A stretch of DNA of 5,027 nt from Nitrospirota bacterium (GCA_013152195.1 JAADGU010000122.1:1-5027); one strand, 5' to 3'. Counted from the stretch's first letter, positions 1 through 5,027 are shown. A program made the numbers and translations. The notes: generated by a model not told the origin, from the letters alone.

Positions 1-20
1 TGTTTTATGCTACAAATATA

Positions 21-38
21 ACATATTTATAAATATGT
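21..38. promoter_or_regulatory. Perfect 18-bp palindrome upstream of the PEP-CTERM gene
   Basis: ACATATTTATAAATATGT equals its own reverse complement. With one mismatched pair (20/39), three more pairs (17-19 with 40-42) extend it to an imperfect 26-bp palindrome. It ends 8 bp before the ribosome binding site of the PEP-CTERM gene and contains TATAAA (28-33), which could serve as a -10 box; TATAAC at 17-22 is an alternative. No -35 box is convincing in the few bases available. As DNA it could be an operator for a dimeric regulator. As RNA it would be only an AU hairpin of modest stability. The surrounding sequence is very AT-rich, so part of the symmetry may be chance. Confidence 0.45.
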
Positions 39-59
39 CATAAATCAGAGGTTGTTGTA

Positions 60-725
60 TTGAAAAGTGTTATTTTGATATTGAGTCTGGCGTTGTTGAT
101 TTTCGGGTCTGTATCAGTTGCTGATGCTACGCCGGTTGAATTTAAGATCGATGGTGATGATCCAAATAATACCATTGAATACAAAGCAGATGAGCTGGAT
201 ATCGATCATGAAATAATAGTAGCGGATCAAACTTTTACTCTGGAAGATGATGAGACTTCGACTGTTTTTGACCATGAGACTACTTTTGATTATGGGGTTG
301 TAAACAGCATCGGAATTCTTGCTACTCAAGATACGTACGATGTTACTGCATATCTGAGTTTTATCTGGCCTGAAGAGCTTGTAGTGCGTAGCGATGGGAC
401 TGTTGATGTCAAGACTATTACTGTGCATGGTAAGGGAAAAATGAACGACTCTCGTACTGAGTTTTCGATAAATTTCGATCCTGTAGACATGGTATTTGAT
501 ACTAATGGGTTGTTTACTGTTGAGCTGAGTGATATCACTACATATGGGGTTGCAGACGGTGGCTGTGTATATAGCGGTGGATGTTACTATCCCTCAGGAG
601 AGGGAACCATTAAAGCAACTGTAACCCTTCAGCAAAGCCCAACTGCAGTTCCTGAGCCTTCTACTTTTATACTCTTTGGCACTATCCTGATCGGGGCTCT
701 CGGAGTGAAGAAGATAAAAGGATAG
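60..725 (+). CDS. PEP-CTERM sorting domain protein, secreted, function unknown
   Basis: This 221-residue protein is built as an exosortase substrate. Residues 1-23 form a Sec signal peptide: Lys2, a hydrophobic core, then a likely cleavage after ASVADA-like residues ending at Ala23. Residues 24-195 are an acidic, beta-rich extracytoplasmic region of no family I recognise. Its only two cysteines are in a Gly-rich loop (Cys169 and Cys175) and could form a disulfide. The C-terminus has the tripartite sorting signal: Val-Pro-Glu-Pro-Ser-Thr at 197-202, a hydrophobic segment at 203-216, and the basic tail KKIKG. In known systems exosortase cleaves at the PEP motif and the protein is displayed or released together with exopolysaccharide. 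The start is TTG at 60, supported by AGAGG at 47-51 with 8 bp spacing and by the immediate signal peptide; no in-frame ATG would preserve that peptide. No exosortase gene lies in the window, and the gene appears monocistronic. Confidence 0.9.
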   Translation: MKSVILILSLALLIFGSVSVADATPVEFKIDGDDPNNTIEYKADELDIDHEIIVADQTFTLEDDETSTVFDHETTFDYGVVNSIGILATQDTYDVTAYLSFIWPEELVVRSDGTVDVKTITVHGKGKMNDSRTEFSINFDPVDMVFDTNGLFTVELSDITTYGVADGGCVYSGGCYYPSGEGTIKATVTLQQSPTAVPEPSTFILFGTILIGALGVKKIKG

Positions 726-739
726 TTAAAGGCTTTTCT

Positions 740-815
740 CCGCAGATTACACAGATTTTTTCTCTTTACATATAAAGTATTAAGAGTTTTATCCGCAGAT
801 TCCGCAGATTTTTTT
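740..815. repeat. Two dimeric CCGCAGATT-type repeats
   Basis: Two related blocks lie in the gap after the PEP-CTERM gene. Block 1 (740-761) is CCGCAGATT followed by ACACAGATT and then a T run. Block 2 (793-815) is CCGCAGATT followed by CCGCAGATT and then a T run. Each is therefore a tandem dimer of a 9-bp unit, (C/A)C(G/A)CAGATT, ending in T5-T7, and the two blocks are about 31 bp apart in the same orientation. From memory, similar strings occur as dispersed non-coding repeats in several bacterial lineages, but I cannot confirm that here. No hairpin strong enough to act as a terminator is visible in either block. Confidence 0.6.
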
Positions 816-864
816 AAAGGAGAGACATCAGACTCCGTTCACTATAAAACAGCCCCGGCAATTT

Positions 865-1275
865 TCAGAAGTCTTCACATACCTCGTTGGAATAATCACT
901 TTCATTTCCCAATGTATCATATGCCGTAACTGCGAAGCACACGGTGTCTGATGTTGGCGGTATATCAATGGAATCAATGATAGTGGCGATTTCGACACTT
1001 GTTGTGTCTTCTACGTCTATGGAGCCGGTATAATTACCTGATGAGGGACCGTAATAGAGTTTGTATCCTGCAAGGTCGGTCAGTGGGGTTCCGTCCTCAT
1101 TTGTGCTTGGTGCATCCCACTCCAGTTTGGCGCTTGTCAGGGCATTTGCAGTAGTGCCATCTCCGGTATAACCAAGGCTACCGTCACCTGCACCGCAACC
1201 GGATAAGACAAACATAAGTGTTAGTGATGCAGCAAGAAAGAGGAGAGTATTAAATGTTTTTCTTTTCTGAATCAT
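865..1275 (-). CDS. Small lipoprotein with a fibronectin type III-like domain
   Basis: This is a predicted exported lipoprotein of 136 residues. A basic N-terminus (QKRK, residues 3-6) and hydrophobic stretch lead to the lipobox Leu24-Ser-Gly-Cys27, where Cys27 would be lipidated. Gly at +2 is not an inner-membrane retention signal in the E. coli rule, so outer-membrane anchoring is likely. A short Gly/Thr-rich linker (28-46) precedes one fibronectin type III-like domain (about 47-136). Recognisable there are LEWDAPS near 51-57, LAGYKLYYGPSSGNY at 68-82, and FAVTAYD with GNESDYSNEV near the end. Cys113 and Cys133 could pair. Such domains usually mediate binding or serve as spacers; no catalytic residues are seen. 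ATG at 1275 is preferred because GGAG lies 10 bp upstream. A GTG two codons earlier (1281) is only 4 bp from that GGAG. The gene lies downstream of glmS in the same direction, but the 213-bp gap contains its own apparent promoter. Confidence 0.85.
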   Translation of the reverse strand: MIQKRKTFNTLLFLAASLTLMFVLSGCGAGDGSLGYTGDGTTANALTSAKLEWDAPSTNEDGTPLTDLAGYKLYYGPSSGNYTGSIDVEDTTSVEIATIIDSIDIPPTSDTVCFAVTAYDTLGNESDYSNEVCEDF

Positions 1276-1378
1276 GTTCACCTTGCTCCGTAAGCCCGGG
1301 ATTAAGTCTGCACCTGCAGATCTTTTAAGCCTTCTGATGTCCGTAACAGAAATATTGTTTGTTCGTCTCTGTAGTTAC

Positions 1379-1387
1379 AGAATACCA
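1379..1387 (-). promoter_or_regulatory. Extended -10 promoter element of the lipoprotein gene
   Basis: Read on the minus strand, 1387-1379 is TGG followed by TATTCT: an extended -10 (TGn) joined to a hexamer that keeps the three most important consensus positions (T1, A2, T6). The predicted start is near 1372, giving a leader of about 97 nt before the ATG at 1275. There is no good -35 hexamer, which is typical of activator-dependent promoters and fits the CRP/FNR-like palindrome just upstream. The leader includes TCTGCA-CC-TGCAGA (1307-1320), able to form a small 5-bp hairpin with a four-base loop. Confidence 0.5.
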
Positions 1388-1405
1388 GACCTTTCCGGGC
1401 GAGAA

Positions 1406-1421
1406 TGTGATTCAGATCACG
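1406..1421 (-). promoter_or_regulatory. CRP/FNR-family activator binding site
   Basis: TGTGATTCAGATCACG on the plus strand matches the E. coli CRP core TGTGA-N6-TCACA at 9 of 10 defined positions. Its flanks also fit: AA before the site and ATTTT after it, as in the extended CRP consensus. The palindrome centre (1413.5) lies 41.5 bp upstream of the start predicted from the extended -10 box at 1379-1387, the class II activation spacing. The site is assigned to the lipoprotein promoter because the other direction leads into the 3' end of glmS. Which CRP/FNR-family protein binds (CRP, HcpR-like or another) cannot be told from the window. Confidence 0.6.
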
Positions 1422-1488
1422 ATTTTTCTGTTAGTGTAAGTTAGTATACACCAGGGAGAGAGAAAAAAATCAGGTTTTTTACGGATAC

Positions 1489-3318
1489 CTATTCAACCGT
1501 TACACTCTTTGCCAGATTTCTTGGCTGGTCAACATCACAGCCCCTCAACATACCGATGTAATATGCAAGGAGTTGCAGAGGGATAACATTGACAAGGGGA
1601 GACAGTGAAGAGTGCGCAGAGGGTACCACAATCAGGTCATCCACCTTGTCTTGAAGTGATGCGGGCTCGTCGGTTATTGCTATCACCCTTCCACCCCGTG
1701 CCTTCACCTCCTCTATGTTGGAAAGGGTTTTTTCGAAAAGGTTATCCACAGGGGCTACCACAACAACCGGCAGACCTTCTTCTATCAGGGCTATGGGACC
1801 ATGCTTCATCTCTCCGGCAGGATATCCCGTGGCAGGTATGTATGATATTTCCTTCAGCTTCAGTGCCCCTTCAAGGGCTATCGGATAATTTATGCCCCTG
1901 CCAAGGTAAAGGAACGTCTTTGAATATATGAGTGTCCTGGCAAGTTCCTCGATTCCTGAATTCATCTTCAGGGTCTTTTCCATAAATGCCGGTATCTTCA
2001 GGAGTTGAGACCTCAGTGTGCCTGCCTCTCCGGGAGTCAGCCTTCCGGTCCTGATTCCCAGTGCAATGGAAAGGAGACAGAGTGCCCCTATCTGTGCGGT
2101 GAACGCCTTTGTAGATGCAACACCTATCTCTGGGCCGGTCCTTGTGTACAGGACGGAGTCTGCCTCTCTGGATGATGTGCTCCCTACCACGTTGCATATA
2201 GTCAGCGTCCTGGCCCCCCTCTTCTTTGCCTCCCTCTGAGCCGCAAGTGTATCTGCAGTCTCTCCGGATTGGGTGATTGAGATAAAGAGGGAGTCATGTT
2301 CAATTATGGGGCTTTTATATCTGAACTCAGAGGCTATCTCAACATCAACAGGGATGCGAGCGATGTCCTCTATCATGTATTTGCCTACGAGTGCAGCATG
2401 ATAGGATGTGCCGCAGGCTACGACCTGTAGTTTGTTGAGCCCGATTGTCCTTCTTACGGTAAGACCAAATTCGTCGAGGATCCTCACAGGGTCTTCTGTC
2501 CACTCCCTGATGGTATCCATCATTGCCCTTGGCTGTTCATGGATTTCCTTGAGCATGAAGTGATTATATCCTTCCTTTTCAGCCATGGAAGGAGTCCAGT
2601 CAATCTCTACCGCCTGCTCCTCAGCAGGTGTGGTTTCCTGAGAGTCAAGATATCGCAGCTCTATACCTTCCTCTCCAATTGTACATATCTGTCCGTCCTC
2701 CATAAATATGAACTTTCTTGTGTATGGAAGGAGTGCGGAAACATCAGAGGCAAAAAAGAATTCTCCGTCACCAATGCCTATTACAAGGGGACTTCCTTTT
2801 CTGATGGAAAACAGGGTTTTCGGATGTGCTTCGTTCATTATGCCTATTGCAAAGGTGCCCCGTAAGTGTGCAATTGTTTCTTTTATGGCATCCTTCATAG
2901 GCAGTTTCTTCCGCAGATAGCCTGAAATCATCTGTGGAATAACCTCGGTATCAGTGTCGGAAGAGAACTTGTGACCCTCTGCAATGAGGTGTGATCTCAA
3001 ATTCCTGTAATTCTCGATTATCCCGTTGTGTACTACTGCAATTCCGCCTGCACTGTGCGGATGAGCATTCCTGGATGAAGGGATTCCATGGGTGGCCCAT
3101 CTTGTGTGTCCCAGTCCGACCATTGCATCCGGTGTAGGATGTGGCAGGATCTTCTGCAGGTCCTTAATCTTGCCTTTTGTTTTGTATATCTCTATCCCCT
3201 TGCCATTCTGAAAGGCAATCCCTGCAGAATCATACCCCCTGTATTCAAGCCTCTTTAATCCGTCAACCAAAATCGGCAGGGAGTTTCTTCTCCCAATATA
3301 CCCGACTATTCCACACAT
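1489..3318 (-). CDS. glmS: Glutamine--fructose-6-phosphate aminotransferase (isomerizing), GlmS
   Basis: GlmS makes glucosamine-6-phosphate and glutamate from fructose-6-phosphate and glutamine in the cytoplasm. This is the first committed step toward UDP-GlcNAc for peptidoglycan, LPS and amino-sugar polymers. At 609 residues it is full length (E. coli GlmS is the same size). The N-terminal class II glutaminase domain (1-240) has the nucleophile Cys2, exposed after Met removal, in MCGIVGYIG. It also shows YRGYDSAG at 26-33, HTRWATHG at 71-78, HNG at 97-99 and Asp123 in SSDTDTE. The conserved linker FMLKEIHEQP (254-263) leads to SIS domain 1, with CGTS at 302-305 and SITQSGET at 347-354. SIS domain 2 follows, with the EGALKLKEISY and GEMKHGP motifs. 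The C-terminus DQPRNLAKSVTVE carries the catalytic Lys604. ATG at 3318 is fixed by the Cys2 requirement and by an AGGGGGG Shine-Dalgarno at 3323-3329. No strong terminator follows the stop codon. Confidence 0.98.
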   Translation of the reverse strand: MCGIVGYIGRRNSLPILVDGLKRLEYRGYDSAGIAFQNGKGIEIYKTKGKIKDLQKILPHPTPDAMVGLGHTRWATHGIPSSRNAHPHSAGGIAVVHNGIIENYRNLRSHLIAEGHKFSSDTDTEVIPQMISGYLRKKLPMKDAIKETIAHLRGTFAIGIMNEAHPKTLFSIRKGSPLVIGIGDGEFFFASDVSALLPYTRKFIFMEDGQICTIGEEGIELRYLDSQETTPAEEQAVEIDWTPSMAEKEGYNHFMLKEIHEQPRAMMDTIREWTEDPVRILDEFGLTVRRTIGLNKLQVVACGTSYHAALVGKYMIEDIARIPVDVEIASEFRYKSPIIEHDSLFISITQSGETADTLAAQREAKKRGARTLTICNVVGSTSSREADSVLYTRTGPEIGVASTKAFTAQIGALCLLSIALGIRTGRLTPGEAGTLRSQLLKIPAFMEKTLKMNSGIEELARTLIYSKTFLYLGRGINYPIALEGALKLKEISYIPATGYPAGEMKHGPIALIEEGLPVVVVAPVDNLFEKTLSNIEEVKARGGRVIAITDEPASLQDKVDDLIVVPSAHSSLSPLVNVIPLQLLAYYIGMLRGCDVDQPRNLAKSVTVE

Positions 3319-3374
3319 GTTGCCCCCCTGTTCATTTTAGTAGGTTATGTAATCTTCAACTTAATACAGGATTT

Positions 3375-3411
3375 GAAAAGCAAGAAATATGCCTGCTTTT
3401 CTTGATATTTC
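3375..3411. repeat. Three overlapping inverted repeats in the glmS leader region
   Basis: Three perfect but mutually exclusive stems share these 37 bases. GAAAAGCA (3375-3382) pairs with TGCTTTTC (3394-3401), 8 bp with an 11-base loop. CAAGAAA (3381-3387) pairs with TTTCTTG (3398-3404), 7 bp. GAAATAT (3384-3390) pairs with ATATTTC (3405-3411), 7 bp. The block starts 57 bp upstream of the glmS ATG and would be transcribed into its mRNA leader if the promoter lies further upstream. It also overlaps the -35 box of the opposite-strand promoter. None of the stems is followed by a T run toward glmS, so they do not look like a terminator. Low complexity may explain some of the pairing. Confidence 0.4.
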
Positions 3412-3431
3412 GGGAGATTTTTGATTATAAT
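3402..3431 (+). promoter_or_regulatory. Near-consensus sigma-70 promoter toward the histidine kinase
   Basis: TTGATA (3402-3407, five of six matches to TTGACA) is followed after 18 bp by TATAAT (3426-3431, six of six). Transcription should start near A3438, 153 nt before the kinase start codon. A strong intrinsic terminator begins only 10 bp after this start, so the promoter would either yield a short RNA or feed a regulated leader. The central ATTATAAT is self-complementary, so a -10-like TATAAT also reads on the minus strand (3429-3424), but there it has no matching -35. Confidence 0.65.
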
Positions 3432-3479
3432 TTCAATAGAAACATGTCTCTGGGGTAATTTCTGTGCAGAAAAATCTCC
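3413..3479. repeat. Perfect 10-bp inverted repeat spanning the promoter and the terminator
   Basis: GGAGATTTTT (3413-3422) is the exact reverse complement of AAAAATCTCC (3470-3479), with 47 bases between them. The right arm includes the first four bases of the terminator's 3' stem (3476-3479). In any plus-strand transcript that begins upstream of 3413, this pairing would compete with terminator formation. In a transcript from the predicted start at 3438 the left arm is absent. On the minus strand both arms could be part of a long glmS leader and form a hairpin there. Confidence 0.5.
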
Positions 3480-3491
3480 GGAGTTTTTTTT
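3448..3491 (+). terminator. Intrinsic terminator or attenuator upstream of the kinase gene
   Basis: CUCUGGGG (3448-3455) pairs along its whole length with CUCCGGAG (3476-3483), 8 bp including two G-U pairs. A symmetric 3x3 internal loop (UAA against AAU) follows. An upper stem UUUCU/AGAAA (3459-3463 with 3468-3472) is capped by GUGC. Eight T residues (3484-3491) come directly after. The T run exists only in the plus direction, so this is a rightward terminator. No rightward gene lies upstream of it in the window: glmS is on the other strand. It therefore most likely ends a short transcript from the promoter at 3402-3431, or acts as an attenuator for the kinase operon. Confidence 0.7.
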
Positions 3492-3527
3492 ATATATCCG
3501 CTATAATTAAATATACTTAATAATTGT

Positions 3528-3541
3528 AGCTGGCAACAGCT
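3528..3541 (+). other. GNRA-tetraloop hairpin in the kinase 5' leader
   Basis: AGCTG-GCAA-CAGCT forms a perfect 5-bp stem closed by GCAA, a GNRA-class tetraloop, about 50 nt before the kinase start codon. It lies beyond the attenuator and would be present in any full-length kinase mRNA. A second perfect TATAAT at 3502-3507 precedes it but has no recognisable -35, so a downstream promoter here is only a possibility. The hairpin may be a leader structure affecting mRNA stability or access to the ribosome. It has no T run and is not a terminator. Confidence 0.4.
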
Positions 3542-3590
3542 TGTTTGTCTAAAGATTTTCACTCGTCTTGTCTCTTCTGTAGGGGGTGTT

Positions 3591-4589
3591 GTGAAGCAAT
3601 CCTATAGCTTTTGTACTGATGACAGGTTATGCATCAATTCCTGGGGAAACGAGATTACAGAGGTTACGGGAATGCCTTCCTCTGCAGTACTTGGCATGAA
3701 ATACTATGAGGTTCTTCCACGGATATTAACTGATGACAGGGATGCCCTTTCCGTGGCTCTGGCAGATAAGACCCCACTGAACCTTAAAGAATATTCCTTT
3801 AATTGCCTGCATGACAGAGTTAAAGCTGATGTAAGAATCGATCCGGTACGAGTTAACAACGGAAGAGTTGAAGAGGTCAGGGTAGAGATCAGTCCTTACT
3901 CGGTCTGTTCAATGGCCAGGAAGTTGCAAAATTCACAGCGGCTTATTGATATTGGTAAAATAGCTTCCACACTTGCACATGGTGTCAGAAACCCGTTGAA
4001 TGCCATAAAGGGCTCTGTTGTCTATCTCCGGGAGAAATATTCGAACGAACAGACCCTTATAGAGTTTACAAGGATAATGGAGGAGGAGATAACGCGGCTT
4101 GATAATTTTATCTCAAAGTTTCTCAGTACATCCATATCTGTTGCCGGGTTGTCTGAATCGGATGTTAACGCGTTGTTGAAGAAGATTGAGATTTATACAT
4201 CCCTTCAAACTCACGCAAATGACATAAGTACTAACTATGAGTATGGTGATATACCTCTGGTGGCAATAGACTCGTTTCAGCTTGAACAGGCAGTGCTGAA
4301 CGTTATAAACAATGCAATTGAGGCGATGATGGACTCAGGAGGACACCTTACCGTGAGGACAAGGACCCAGAAGGTCTCCGGTAATGATTTTGTATTGATT
4401 GAGGTCTCTGACACGGGGCCCGGAATGGCTGACAATGGCATTAGTGGTATTTCCCCTGAGAATAAGGGCAGGGGGTTTGGATTGTTTATTACCCGAGAGA
4501 TCCTTCAGTATTACGGCGGTTTTCTGGAGATAAAGAGCCTGAAAGATGCTGGAACTGCTGTAAGATTGTATCTTCGTGTAAGTAGTTAG
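3591..4589 (+). CDS. Soluble PAS-domain sensor histidine kinase (NtrB-like)
   Basis: This is a 332-residue cytoplasmic histidine kinase with no signal peptide or membrane segment. Residues 5-105 look like one PAS sensor domain (INSWGNEITEVTG and the VLGMKYYEVLP stretch). The dimerisation/phosphoacceptor domain spans about 112-180, with the H-box LAHGVRNPLNAIKG and phosphoacceptor His130. The ATPase domain (about 225-331) has the N-box around Asn241 (NVINNAIEAM), the G1 box DTGPGM (274-279) and the G2 box GRGFGL (293-298). Gly131 replaces the usual acidic residue after the histidine. The segment before G2 is short and lacks a typical PFFTTK-like F-box. The GTG start at 3591 is backed by AGGGGG at 3581-3586, and no later start keeps the PAS domain whole. 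The response regulator begins 11 bp after the stop, so the two form an operon and a cognate pair. The signal is unknown; a cytoplasmic PAS suggests an internal or redox/ligand cue (inference). The leader carries an apparent attenuator. Confidence 0.93.
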   Translation: MKQSYSFCTDDRLCINSWGNEITEVTGMPSSAVLGMKYYEVLPRILTDDRDALSVALADKTPLNLKEYSFNCLHDRVKADVRIDPVRVNNGRVEEVRVEISPYSVCSMARKLQNSQRLIDIGKIASTLAHGVRNPLNAIKGSVVYLREKYSNEQTLIEFTRIMEEEITRLDNFISKFLSTSISVAGLSESDVNALLKKIEIYTSLQTHANDISTNYEYGDIPLVAIDSFQLEQAVLNVINNAIEAMMDSGGHLTVRTRTQKVSGNDFVLIEVSDTGPGMADNGISGISPENKGRGFGLFITREILQYYGGFLEIKSLKDAGTAVRLYLRVSS

Positions 4590-4600
4590 GAGAGGTCTGA

Positions 4601-5027
4601 ATGGGCAATGGAACAGTCTTGATTGTAGACGACGAACCAAATGCCATCAAGGTGTTGTCTGCTATACTTCTGGAAGCTGAATATAGTGTTGTAGAGTCCG
4701 TAGATGTTGATATGGCGTTGAAAGCTCTTCACCAGGAAGACATAGACATAGATGTAATAATTACGGACTTGAGAATGCCGGACAGGGACGGTATGCAGCT
4801 TTTTGAATACGTTACTGAAAACTATCCTGACATCCCTGTTATTTTCCTTACTGCATACGGGACCGTTGATTCTGCTGTAGATGCAATTACGCATGGTGCT
4901 TTTTACTACTTCATAAAGCCCCCTGACTATCTGAAGCTCAAGAGTATCCTTGCAAGGGCTGTTGAACAGAGACGCCTGAAGAGGGAGATAGAGACACTCA
5001 GAAAGAGACTTGCGGAAGAGGCGTCCA
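4601..5027 (+). CDS. Response regulator, receiver domain, probably NtrC-type; cut by window end
   Basis: The first 142 residues are present and the frame stays open to the window edge. Residues 4-118 are a complete receiver domain. It has the acidic pair Asp10-Asp11 (LIVDDE), phosphoacceptor Asp56 in TDLRMPDRDGM, the switch Thr84 in FLTAYG, and Lys106 in FIKPP. Residues 111-142 form a charged helix (ARAVEQRRLKREIETLRKRL) with coiled-coil character. Such a linker is common between the receiver and the AAA+ domain in NtrC/AtoC sigma-54 activators, so that class is my inference; the output domain itself lies outside the window and could be something else. The ATG at 4601 follows AGGAG (4588-4592) with 8 bp spacing, and this Shine-Dalgarno overlaps the kinase stop codon, suggesting coupled translation. 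It should be phosphorylated by the kinase encoded just upstream. Confidence 0.92.
   Translation, partial: MGNGTVLIVDDEPNAIKVLSAILLEAEYSVVESVDVDMALKALHQEDIDIDVIITDLRMPDRDGMQLFEYVTENYPDIPVIFLTAYGTVDSAVDAITHGAFYYFIKPPDYLKLKSILARAVEQRRLKREIETLRKRLAEEAS

Noticed and set aside
5..12. Possible -12 element of a sigma-54 promoter (ATGCTA) for the PEP-CTERM gene
   Set aside because: The matching -24 GG would fall outside the window on the left, so it cannot be evaluated.
764..777. CTTTA-CATA-TAAAG hairpin after the PEP-CTERM gene as a terminator
   Set aside because: Only five mostly A-T pairs and no T run directly after the stem.
1463..1480. A7-TCAGG-T6 hairpin as a terminator of glmS
   Set aside because: The stem is A-T only and too weak; the following T run is part of the stem itself. 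No standard intrinsic terminator is supported here.
3444..3458. Tiny leader ORF ATG TCT CTG GGG TAA (MSLG) inside the attenuator
   Set aside because: It starts 6 nt after the predicted transcript start, has no ribosome binding site and shows no run of regulatory codons. Most likely chance.
3508..3536. glmS promoter on the minus strand, TTGCCA with TATTTA (17 bp) or TATATT (15 bp)
   Set aside because: The first hexamer matches the -10 consensus poorly and the second has a spacer that is too short. The AT-rich background makes such matches expected.
3531..3547. Possible sigma-54 promoter (TGGCAACAGCTTGTTTG) before the kinase gene
   Set aside because: The GG and the downstream TTG resemble -24/-12 boxes, but the spacing is one base short and the final GC is missing. 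The sequence is better explained as part of the AGCTG-GCAA-CAGCT hairpin.
3319..3590. glmS ribozyme upstream of glmS
   Set aside because: I looked for the catalytic core and pseudoknot arrangement on the minus strand and recognised none; the ribozyme is mainly known from Firmicutes.

Overview
The window reads as an ordinary chromosomal segment of a moderately AT-rich Gram-negative bacterium. Three things suggest this: an exosortase-type PEP-CTERM protein, a lipobox lipoprotein with Gly at +2 (outer-membrane type), and a histidine kinase paired with what looks like an NtrC-class regulator. Gene style and PEP-CTERM content fit Nitrospirota or Desulfobacterota-like bacteria. That placement is an impression from memory, not something the sequence proves.

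Layout from left to right. (1) Positions 60-725 (+) encode a secreted PEP-CTERM protein with a TTG start, preceded by a perfect 18-bp palindrome at 21-38. (2) Positions 726-864 are non-coding and carry two copies of a CCGCAGATT-type dimer repeat. (3) Positions 865-1275 (-) encode a small lipoprotein made of one fibronectin type III-like domain. Its upstream gap holds a strong CRP/FNR-type palindrome (1406-1421) centred exactly 41.5 bp from the start predicted by an extended -10 box, the geometry of a class II activator promoter. (4) Positions 1489-3318 (-) encode full-length GlmS, the glucosamine-6-phosphate synthase that supplies amino sugars for peptidoglycan, LPS and exopolysaccharide. (5) Positions 3319-3590 are a 272-bp divergent regulatory gap. 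(6) Positions 3591-4589 (+) encode a soluble PAS-containing histidine kinase, followed 11 bp later by a receiver-domain response regulator that begins at 4601 and runs off the right edge.

The most unusual part is the divergent gap. A near-consensus sigma-70 promoter pointing at the kinase (3402-3431) is followed almost at once by a well-formed intrinsic terminator (3448-3491), about 100 bp before the kinase start codon. This predicts either a ~54-nt small RNA or a transcription attenuator controlling the two-component operon. A perfect 10-bp inverted repeat (3413-3422 with 3470-3479) would compete with the terminator stem, and the glmS side of the gap carries three overlapping, mutually exclusive hairpins.

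Functional link (inference): a PEP-CTERM protein, an amino-sugar enzyme, a surface lipoprotein and a possible sigma-54-type two-component system would fit an envelope or exopolysaccharide theme. The genes are not one operon, however, and GlmS is a housekeeping enzyme, so the neighbourhood could be incidental.
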